In this document: positions 1 through 5,426 of the stretch, in pieces | Layout of the letters: every line of letters starts with the position of its first letter | How positions within the stretch are numbered: the first letter of the stretch is position 1 | NCBI GenBank assembly: GCA_024642765.1 | Contig: JAHEAM010000290.1 | Coordinates: forward strand, 1-5,426 | DNA from: Planctomycetaceae bacterium | GTDB taxonomy: Bacteria; Planctomycetota; Planctomycetia; Pirellulales; Pirellulaceae | Length of the DNA stretch: 5,426 nt | Reading direction: 5' to 3' | Notes under the pieces: model-generated | Databases searched by the model: none | The model's input: only the letters and a program-made list of their open reading frames with translations | Told to the model about the DNA's origin: nothing | Made by a program: the position numbers and the translations under genes

Positions 1-1132
1 GGGAGCGGGCGAACAAGGCGGCAAGATTGTATTTGACGGGACGCTTGATAAGTTACAACGGACAAAGAGTAGTCCAACCGGAAAGTCCTCGAAGAATCCA
101 AATGGTGAATTGATTGAGAGAACACGCCGCAAACCTCGCGCCTCACGGTTGCGTTTGCTGGGATGCACAGGTCGAAATCTAAAGGCCATCGATGTCAATT
201 TTCCAACGGGAGTGTTGTGCCAAGTTGTCGGAGTGAGTGGCAGCGGGAAGGCAACGTTGGTGCGCGATACGCTGTACGCTGCACTTGCTCAGCACTTCAA
301 GGAATCGAATGCACTCCCCCTGCCCTTTCGCAAGTTAGTAGGCGAGGATCAATTTGACAATGTTGTGCTCATTGATGATTCGCCGCTTGTGCGCTCTGCG
401 CGGAGTAACCCTGCGACGTTTATTCAAGTCTATGATTTGATTCGAAAGCTATTGGCCGATACGGAACAGGCGCAAGCGAGGCAGATGACGGCGCGACATT
501 TTAGTTTTAACGTAACCGGCGGGCGTTGTGACAAGTGCAAGGGAACGGGCTTCCTCGATGTCGACATGCATTTTCTGACAGATATGCGAACGGTGTGCGA
601 CGAATGTGGCGGGAGGAGGTTTCGTAATGAAGTCTTAGGCGTAAAATATCGTGGATTGAATGTTATTGAGATCTTGAAGTTGACGGCCCATCAAGCGTTT
701 CCTTTTTTTCGCGGCCAACGCAAAATTCAAGTTGCGATAAAGTCGTTGTTGGATGTGGGCCTCGGGTACTTGCAACTTGGCCAACCGAATGACACCTTGA
801 GTTCCGGTGAAGAACGTCGGTTGCGGTTAGCTCAACATCTTGCTCAAACGACAAAAGGCAGGTCGTTGTTTATTGCGTTGCGTCCAACGGTTGGGTTGCA
901 CCCAATTGAGATACCTAAATTGGTCGACTGCCTTGAGAGCTTGCTAAATGTCGGTCACTCATTGATTGTCGTTGACAACGCGATCGGGCTTTGTGACTAT
1001 GCAGATTGGATCATTGAGTTGGGGTCGGGAGCAGGTGCCGCGGGTGGAAATTTGATTTTTGAAGGAACACCTGAGCAACTTCGGGAGTCAAACGAGTCAT
1101 CGATGCGCCGCGAATTACAGGGAATGAACTGA
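1..1132 (+). CDS. UvrA-family protein, C-terminal part with degenerate second ATPase domain (5' partial)
   Basis: UvrA proteins are ABC-type ATPases that bind damaged DNA in nucleotide excision repair. The frame is open from nt 2, so the first in-frame ATG (nt 110) is internal, not the start. Nt 2-43 encode GAGEQGGKIVFDGT, the usual end of a UvrA ATPase domain. A complete second domain follows. Numbering from the nt-110 Met, it has Walker A GVSGSGKA (41-48), the IDxSP...RSNPATF stretch (88-104), a zinc finger CX2CX19CX2C (C140, C143, C163, C166), signature LSSGEERR (230-237) and ADWIIELG (298-305). Key catalytic residues differ from the family: Walker A Ser is Ala48, Q-loop Gln is Asp90, Walker B LDEPT reads ALRPT (256-260; Asp to Leu, Glu to Arg), and the H-loop EHN reads DNA (289-291). 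This domain probably cannot hydrolyse ATP. It may be the last domain of a large tandem (class III-like) UvrA or of a paralogue, rather than the housekeeping UvrA. Family certain; repair role unproven. Confidence 0.9.
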   Translation, partial: GAGEQGGKIVFDGTLDKLQRTKSSPTGKSSKNPNGELIERTRRKPRASRLRLLGCTGRNLKAIDVNFPTGVLCQVVGVSGSGKATLVRDTLYAALAQHFKESNALPLPFRKLVGEDQFDNVVLIDDSPLVRSARSNPATFIQVYDLIRKLLADTEQAQARQMTARHFSFNVTGGRCDKCKGTGFLDVDMHFLTDMRTVCDECGGRRFRNEVLGVKYRGLNVIEILKLTAHQAFPFFRGQRKIQVAIKSLLDVGLGYLQLGQPNDTLSSGEERRLRLAQHLAQTTKGRSLFIALRPTVGLHPIEIPKLVDCLESLLNVGHSLIVVDNAIGLCDYADWIIELGSGAGAAGGNLIFEGTPEQLRESNESSMRRELQGMN

Positions 1133-1157
1133 AAGCTTCGTCATAGCAATTTCAAAT

Positions 1158-2189
1158 ATGTTTTCAAAAGACAACGACCGGTATTCGCGTCAGATTCGTT
1201 TCGGGCCGATTGGCGCTGGAGGACAACAGCGTTTTGATCAGGCTCGAGTGCTTGTGATTGGTGTGGGCGCATTGGGGTCAGCAAGTAGTGAAATGCTTGC
1301 ACGAGCAGGCGTGGGGTTCTTGCGATTAGTCGATCGTGATTTTGTCGATTGGAGTAATTTGCAACGACAATCGTTGTATTGCGAACGTGATGTGAAGGAA
1401 GGTCTTCCAAAAGCGATTGCGGCTGCCAATCGACTTCGTGAGATCAATTCGAACATAACTATTGATCCCGTGGTCGCCGATGTCTTACCAACGAATATTG
1501 GCGAATTGGCCCAAGATATGGATTTGATTGTCGACGGCACGGACCATTTTGACATTCGTTTTTTGATCAATGACATTTCCATAGTGCTGGGGGTGCCTTG
1601 GGTTTTTGGTGGTTGTTTGGGAGCCGAGGGTCAAGTGATGACAATCGTGCCTGGAGAAACTCCCTGCCTGAGGTGTTGGATGCCAGATGGTCCTCCAATG
1701 CAAACGGACACATGCGATTCGGTGGGCGTCATTGGACCTATTGTTCAGCTAGTGGCATCGCTTCAGGTCGCCGAGGTAATGAAAGTACTAGTTGACGCGA
1801 GGGAGGCAATATGCGGAGGCTTGCAGGCTTTTTCGCTTTGGGATTCGCGATTCCGACAGATTTCCGGGGCGAATTTGCGCGATGGGAAAAATTGTTTGGC
1901 TTGCGACCAAAAGAGTTTTGAATGGCTATATGGAGAAAAATTCACAAGTGCGACTAAGCTCTGTGGTCGCAATTCGGTACAGATTTCGCCGGGGATCGCC
2001 CGGCAATTGGATTTAGGGAGATTGGCGGATACGCTCAAGGCTGCGCATTCGGTTACACATAACGCCTATTTGCTGCGAGTTACAGTTGATACGCTTCGAG
2101 TAACGGCATTTGCCGATGGGCGAGCCATCATTGAAGGCACAGAGGATGTGGCCCAAGCTCGAACCTTATACACGCGTTTGTTTGGATGA
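1158..2189 (+). CDS. ThiF/MoeB/HesA-family adenylyltransferase (E1-like)
   Basis: Members of this family adenylate the C-terminal glycine of a small ubiquitin-like sulfur carrier (ThiS, MoaD or similar) in thiamine, molybdopterin or related sulfur-transfer pathways in the cytoplasm. The 343-residue protein has the N-terminal RYSRQI motif (8-13), the nucleotide-binding GVGALG loop (35-40), DRD (59-61), the NLQRQ segment (67-71) with the conserved Asn, Arg and Gln, and DGTDHFDIRFLIND (126-139). Two CxxC pairs (C170/C173, C246/C249) should bind structural zinc. C186, just before GVIGP, sits where ThiF/MoeB proteins carry their conserved thiol. After the second CxxC is a roughly 90-residue tail with LCGRNSVQI (268-276) and DGRAIIEGTED (320-330), which I associate with the longer ThiF form seen in Bacillus-type proteins; there is no rhodanese domain. 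The ATG is chosen because it places RYSRQI at the usual distance. No Shine-Dalgarno is visible. It lies 25 bases after the UvrA-like gene, suggesting one operon. Family is certain, but the carrier partner is not visible, so thiF versus moeB is left open. Confidence 0.9.
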   Translation: MFSKDNDRYSRQIRFGPIGAGGQQRFDQARVLVIGVGALGSASSEMLARAGVGFLRLVDRDFVDWSNLQRQSLYCERDVKEGLPKAIAAANRLREINSNITIDPVVADVLPTNIGELAQDMDLIVDGTDHFDIRFLINDISIVLGVPWVFGGCLGAEGQVMTIVPGETPCLRCWMPDGPPMQTDTCDSVGVIGPIVQLVASLQVAEVMKVLVDAREAICGGLQAFSLWDSRFRQISGANLRDGKNCLACDQKSFEWLYGEKFTSATKLCGRNSVQISPGIARQLDLGRLADTLKAAHSVTHNAYLLRVTVDTLRVTAFADGRAIIEGTEDVAQARTLYTRLFG

Positions 2190-2193
2190 GTTG

Positions 2194-2243
2194 GAAACGA
2201 AAGAAATGTGTTCGCCCCTTTGAACATTTAGAGCGTTCGTTTC
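2194..2243. repeat. Inverted repeat in the intergenic region (possible operator)
   Basis: GAAACGAA (2194-2201) and TTCGTTTC (2236-2243) form a perfect 8-base inverted repeat separated by 34 bases. A small GTTC/GAAC pair (2210-2213, 2222-2225) sits inside it. The right arm lies in the spacer of the proposed promoter and touches its -10 element, so a regulator or a transcript structure could act here. No T-run follows, so it is not a standard intrinsic terminator for the gene upstream. An 8-base match over about 100 bases can occur by chance. Confidence 0.25.
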
Positions 2244-2248
2244 ATAAT
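2220..2248 (+). promoter_or_regulatory. Candidate sigma70-type promoter for the permease gene
   Basis: TTGAAC (2220-2225, four of six matches to TTGACA) and CATAAT (2243-2248, five of six to TATAAT) are separated by exactly 17 bases. Transcription would start near 2255, giving a leader of about 43 bases before the ATG at 2298. It lies in the longest gene-free gap of the window, where a new transcription unit would be expected. The call rests on consensus matching only. Confidence 0.4.
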
Positions 2249-2297
2249 AAAGGGAACTTGAACGCCATCCGCAAACGATATTAGACGAAAAAATTCC

Positions 2298-4109
2298 ATG
2301 AACGATTCTATTCTGCTGCTTGCCCAAAACGCGAAGATCACCAATTGGTTTACACCGTTTTGGTTGTTGTCTTGTGGGGCGGCTTGTGGGCTGATCCTGG
2401 TCCTGCTGTTTTTGGGCAAGGTCTATATTCTGTCGCGGATCAAAGGGATTAACAGTATCGCGGAAAATCGCTTCATCTATGTTTTGTTATCGCTTTTGAC
2501 GAGTGCTGGATTGGCTGCCCTCGGGATTTTGTATCTCGGCGCGACCTATCGTTGGGAAAGTATGAAAGAAGCGTCGAGTGTGAATCCGGCAGAATCAGGA
2601 ACAATGTTAGCGGTTGTGCTGATGGTTGGATTGGCATTGATATTGGGTTTCGGATTTTGGCGTTTGATTTCAAGTCGGCGTGTGGATGAAGTATTTTCGC
2701 TGGTTGGCGAGGGCTTCTTGGGCTGGTTCATGATATTGCTGACTTCGTTAGCCGGCTTTGCAGTAATAGGAATGTTTCTCGGAATGTTCAATGGTTTTGG
2801 GCTAATCAATTTTGTCGAAGACCCGCGGGGAATCCTCCGATCGGTAAGTCGGTTGCCGGTAAGTGGCAATTATATGCAAGAGCTCACTTTGGAGCCCGTT
2901 TCTGCGGATTCTCCTGGGCAGTTGATTGAACTCAAATCTGTATCTGGCAACACACCCGCAATTTATGGCGATGAATTTCAAGTGTTAGGTGTGACCACGA
3001 ATCAAGAGTTGCACGTTGGATTCGAAAAATTGTCGATTGACTTGCCGCGCGATCGTTACTTTGCTATCCGACCTACTGCAGACAACACTCCAGTATTGTT
3101 GCCGGTGAGTCAGTTGAATCCTCCGCGCGAGGCCGGCGAAATGTACTTTGCCAATCGCGGGTCCAATCCGGCTCAGGTTCAAATGGTTTTTAGTTTGACG
3201 CCGAAATATCCCGAAGCGTCACTAGTGGTTTGGTCCGGGCTCTTTGCCTTTTTGGTGGTTGTAACCTATTTGTCGCTTTCAGTTTTGGCTCCGAAGATTT
3301 CTGCAATTAGTCTTTCGACCTTCAAAACAGAAGTAAGCCAACCGATTTTTATGGTTGCATTCGCGTTGACCGTCGTTTTCATCATGTTTTCGATTTGGTT
3401 GCCGTACAACACATTGGGCGAAGACATCAAGATGTACAAAGATTCTGGGCTTACGATGATTCGAGTTGTTGGGATCTTTGTCGCGATTTGGGCGGCAAGT
3501 AAATCTGTCGCTGAGGAAATTGAAGGTCGTACGGCGTTAACAGTTTTGAGCAAGCCTGTGGGGCGTCGCCAATTCATCCTGGGGAAAATCTCGGGTATTA
3601 GTTTGGCGATGGGTATTTTATTCATTTTGTTGGGCATATGGTTTTTCTTGTGGGTCGCCTACAAACCTATTTATGACTCCCGCGAATCAGCTCTAGCATC
3701 TGTCGAGTGGCCGACATGTTTTGTGGAAGCCACACATATTGTGCCGGCTCTGTTGCTGGCTTACATGGAGGTTGTGATTTTCGTTACGATCAGCGTTGCA
3801 ATTTCGACCCGCATGGGAATATTGGCGAACCTGATGATTTGCTTCGCTATTTACGTTTTGGGGCATTTGACGCCGTTGATTGTCATGTCGAACGAGTTGG
3901 GTGGTGCGTTTGCGACGGTAGCGTTTTTTGGCAATTTTGTATCGATTGTCTTTCCTGTCTTAAATCACTTTGACGTTCAAACAGCAATCAATACGAACAG
4001 CCCTGTTCCATGGATTTATTTGGGATGGGCTTTTGTCTATACGATTCTCTATGGGACAGTAGCCATTCTGCTGTCACTTGTGTTTTTTGAAGATCGCGAC
4101 CTTGCATAG
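2298..4109 (+). CDS. ABC-2-type transporter permease with large extracytoplasmic loop
   Basis: This is a 603-residue inner-membrane protein, probably the membrane part of an ABC exporter; the substrate is unknown. About twelve hydrophobic segments can be seen: four in the N-terminal part (roughly 18-46, 58-83, 103-125, 138-167), then a hydrophilic domain (about 170-305) rich in beta-type sequence, then about eight in the C-terminal part (308-332, 348-368, 383-401, 430-455, 480-503, 508-530, 534-553, 572-597). The cytoplasmic segment EEIEGRTALTVLSKPVGRRQ (406-425) followed by FILGK is the most diagnostic feature: ABC-2 permeases carry this kind of ATPase-coupling stretch after the first core helices. 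The C-terminus FFEDRDLA is also typical as I remember this group. The ATG is the only usable start, since an in-frame TGA lies at 2259-2261 with no ATG, GTG or TTG between. No Shine-Dalgarno is visible. No ATPase partner lies in the window; the UvrA-like protein is not one. ABC-2 assignment is likely, transport role inferred. Confidence 0.75.
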   Translation: MNDSILLLAQNAKITNWFTPFWLLSCGAACGLILVLLFLGKVYILSRIKGINSIAENRFIYVLLSLLTSAGLAALGILYLGATYRWESMKEASSVNPAESGTMLAVVLMVGLALILGFGFWRLISSRRVDEVFSLVGEGFLGWFMILLTSLAGFAVIGMFLGMFNGFGLINFVEDPRGILRSVSRLPVSGNYMQELTLEPVSADSPGQLIELKSVSGNTPAIYGDEFQVLGVTTNQELHVGFEKLSIDLPRDRYFAIRPTADNTPVLLPVSQLNPPREAGEMYFANRGSNPAQVQMVFSLTPKYPEASLVVWSGLFAFLVVVTYLSLSVLAPKISAISLSTFKTEVSQPIFMVAFALTVVFIMFSIWLPYNTLGEDIKMYKDSGLTMIRVVGIFVAIWAASKSVAEEIEGRTALTVLSKPVGRRQFILGKISGISLAMGILFILLGIWFFLWVAYKPIYDSRESALASVEWPTCFVEATHIVPALLLAYMEVVIFVTISVAISTRMGILANLMICFAIYVLGHLTPLIVMSNELGGAFATVAFFGNFVSIVFPVLNHFDVQTAINTNSPVPWIYLGWAFVYTILYGTVAILLSLVFFEDRDLA

Positions 4110-4180
4110 CATCGATTGAGTCGTTGGGATTTGGTCGTGATTGGGCTGGCGGAAGTCCAAGAGTTGTTGAGTCTTTGATT

Positions 4181-4186
4181 GGAAAG
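4181..4186 (+). promoter_or_regulatory. Weak Shine-Dalgarno-like site before the hydroxylase gene
   Basis: GGAAAG ends 10 bases before the ATG at 4197, a somewhat long but workable spacing. It favours this ATG over the in-frame TTG at 4179, whose codon overlaps the site. An in-frame TGA at 4176-4178 excludes any earlier start. The match to the anti-Shine-Dalgarno sequence is partial, so the site may be accidental. Confidence 0.3.
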
Positions 4187-4196
4187 CCGCGATTTC

Positions 4197-5426
4197 ATGA
4201 GTACTTCTTCATTCTCGATTGAACAGTTAACCAATATTGCTGACCGTCATGGCATTGATTTGCAAGACTCAATTCCTGCGCCAAAAGAGCAGCGATTGAT
4301 TCTTTTGCAAGCTCAACTGCAAATGCGAGATGTCCCAAATCCGATTCCTGAAGTTGTAGCCAAAAGATACTTTGAGGCTGCCGAGTCAGGGGTGCCTTTT
4401 GGCGTAGGCGGACTGTCAGACGAATCGGTTGATTTAGGTGAGTACACTAGCGTTCAACTCTATGACGATTACACACAAGAAGAACATCTGAGTTGGGCTT
4501 GCCTGGTCGTGGAGCAGCAAAAGACCAAACACAAGTACGCATGCCAAGAGTATTTAGAGGGCGAGTCGATTTTCGAGATCGGTGGCTCGGTAATTCCAGA
4601 TTATTATTTGCTCAACGTCCGGATTTTTCAGCAAACGGGTTGGCAGCTTGCGACGGTCAGCGAAATCATTCCCGCTGAGTTATTTTTTACCTGCCATAGC
4701 CGTCGTTTTTTTCCTGTGACGACGTTCATGCGACCACTGGAAATGGACTATTTGCAAGAACCAGACATTGGACACGATGTCGCCGGCCATGTCGCGACCT
4801 TTACGATTCCTGCCGTGGCGCACGTCATGCAAAACCATGGGCTTGCTCGAGATTTGGTTTATGCCGAACGTGATCAGAAAATCCAGACTGCTCAGTCCAA
4901 TGCCGAGCGAGATTCGATCCAAAAATGGGCTGACGAATTGTTGCTTTATGCCGGGCGGATTTATTGGTTCACGGTTGAGTTCGGGTTGGTGATGCAAGGT
5001 CACGAAGTGCGTGATTTTGGCGCGGGGATTTTGTCGTCGCCAGGGGAAACAACGTTTAGTATCGATTCCGATGCCCCAACTCGAGTCTTGATTGATCCTT
5101 CGATCGATGCGGATTTATTGCGGTTGGCGACGACCGACTATTTGATCAGTGAATTCCAAAAAACGTATTTTGTTATGAAGAACTTTGCGTTACTTGAGTC
5201 GCTCACACCCGAGAGAATTATTTGGGCAGCCAAGCGCGCGATGGAGTTACCACATTTTACCTGGCGTGAGGTCGCGCCAGGTGACGAAGTGATCAATGTC
5301 GGCATTACAACGGTCGGTACGAACGAAAAGTATTTGCGGTTAATGCTCGATCAACAGTTGGACGAATGCTTGACTCGTACCGCAGTAAGAAACCTGGAAA
5401 TGATCAAGGCTGGGTTTGATGAAGAA
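4197..5426 (+). CDS. phhA: Phenylalanine 4-hydroxylase-type, pterin-dependent aromatic amino acid hydroxylase (3' partial)
   Basis: This family uses Fe(II), tetrahydropterin and O2; the expected reaction is L-phenylalanine to L-tyrosine in the cytoplasm. The frame is open for 410 codons to the window edge. Residues 1-83 are an extension I do not recognise. The catalytic domain begins near YDDYTQEEHLSW (89-100), with ACQEY (115-119), QTGW (146-149), FMRPLEMDYLQEPD (177-190), HDVAGHV (193-199), YWFTVEFGL (256-264) and FGAGILSSPGE (274-284). The iron ligands are expected to be H193, H198 and E261, matching the HxxxxH...E facial triad (H285, H290, E330 in human PAH). YLISEFQKTYFVMKNF (315-330) matches the end of the catalytic fold. 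A charged, probably helical insert of some 25 residues (about 215-245) lies between the HDVAGH and VEFGL motifs. From about 335 onward the sequence continues for at least 75 residues that I cannot assign. It follows the permease by 87 bases with no promoter I can recognise. No pterin-recycling PhhB is visible. Family is clear; Phe rather than Trp or Tyr as substrate is inferred. Confidence 0.88.
   Translation, partial: MSTSSFSIEQLTNIADRHGIDLQDSIPAPKEQRLILLQAQLQMRDVPNPIPEVVAKRYFEAAESGVPFGVGGLSDESVDLGEYTSVQLYDDYTQEEHLSWACLVVEQQKTKHKYACQEYLEGESIFEIGGSVIPDYYLLNVRIFQQTGWQLATVSEIIPAELFFTCHSRRFFPVTTFMRPLEMDYLQEPDIGHDVAGHVATFTIPAVAHVMQNHGLARDLVYAERDQKIQTAQSNAERDSIQKWADELLLYAGRIYWFTVEFGLVMQGHEVRDFGAGILSSPGETTFSIDSDAPTRVLIDPSIDADLLRLATTDYLISEFQKTYFVMKNFALLESLTPERIIWAAKRAMELPHFTWREVAPGDEVINVGITTVGTNEKYLRLMLDQQLDECLTRTAVRNLEMIKAGFDEE

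Noticed and set aside
110..112. ATG at 110 as the start of the UvrA-like gene
   Set aside because: The same frame is open back to nt 2 and encodes the conserved end of a preceding UvrA ATPase domain, so the Met is internal.
1238..1582. Antisense open frame of 114 codons within the ThiF-family gene
   Set aside because: It lies wholly opposite a strongly conserved gene, has no recognisable motif and is a shadow of that coding sequence.
1158..2189. E1-like protein as part of an anti-phage (CBASS- or Bil-type) conjugation system
   Set aside because: The sequence matches the housekeeping ThiF/MoeB form with two CxxC pairs, and no E2-, JAB- or nucleotidyltransferase-like gene is nearby.
2210..2257. 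Short hairpins (GTTC/GAAC and CCCTTT/AAAGGG) as a terminator after the ThiF-family gene
   Set aside because: Stems are only 4-6 bases, loops are long in one case, and no T-run follows.
3266..3637. Antisense open frame of 123 codons within the permease gene
   Set aside because: It is the reverse complement of hydrophobic helices and the coupling segment; no independent coding evidence.
1..4109. UvrA-like ATPase as the motor of the ABC-2 permease
   Set aside because: The domain has UvrA-specific features (zinc finger, RSNPATF, ADWIIELG) and degenerate ATPase residues; transporter ATPases look different.
4116..4177. Imperfect direct repeat TTGAGTCGTTG (4116-4126) / TTGAGTCTTTG (4167-4177)
   Set aside because: Ten of eleven bases match, but the region is T/G-rich, the copies have no clear link to a promoter or mobile element, and chance is a sufficient explanation.
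4680..5003. Antisense and alternative-frame open stretches over the hydroxylase
   Set aside because: They overlap the iron-binding core of the phenylalanine hydroxylase, which fixes the true frame.

Overview
This 5.4 kb window looks like ordinary chromosomal DNA from a free-living bacterium. All four genes lie on the + strand. The best guess for the host is a planctomycete (Pirellula/Rhodopirellula-like), for three reasons: a UvrA-like protein with a decayed C-terminal ATPase, a multi-spanning ABC-2 permease of a type I associate with that phylum, and starts that mostly lack a Shine-Dalgarno sequence, together with heavy use of the TTG leucine codon. This is an inference from style, not from a marker gene.

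Layout. Positions 1-1132 hold the 3' end of a UvrA-family gene (5' end outside the window). It covers the last residues of one ATPase domain and then a complete second ATPase domain. The zinc finger of that domain is intact, but its Walker B, Q-loop and H-loop residues are replaced. After 25 bases comes a ThiF/MoeB/HesA-type adenylyltransferase (1158-2189), probably co-transcribed. A 108-base gap (2190-2297) carries a plausible sigma70-type promoter and an overlapping inverted repeat. It is followed by a 603-residue ABC-2-type membrane permease (2298-4109). After an 87-base gap, a pterin-dependent phenylalanine 4-hydroxylase-type enzyme begins at 4197 and runs off the right edge with its frame still open.

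The genes do not form one obvious pathway. The first two could share a transcript, and the permease appears to start a new transcription unit. The hydroxylase follows on the same strand with no promoter I could recognise. Partners expected for these proteins are not visible: UvrB/UvrC, a ThiS/MoaD-like sulfur carrier, the ATPase of the ABC-2 exporter, and pterin-4a-carbinolamine dehydratase. I see no mobile element, CRISPR array, tRNA or rRNA. I do not see a clear new multi-gene system. The most interesting items are the catalytically decayed UvrA domain and the extended architecture of the hydroxylase.
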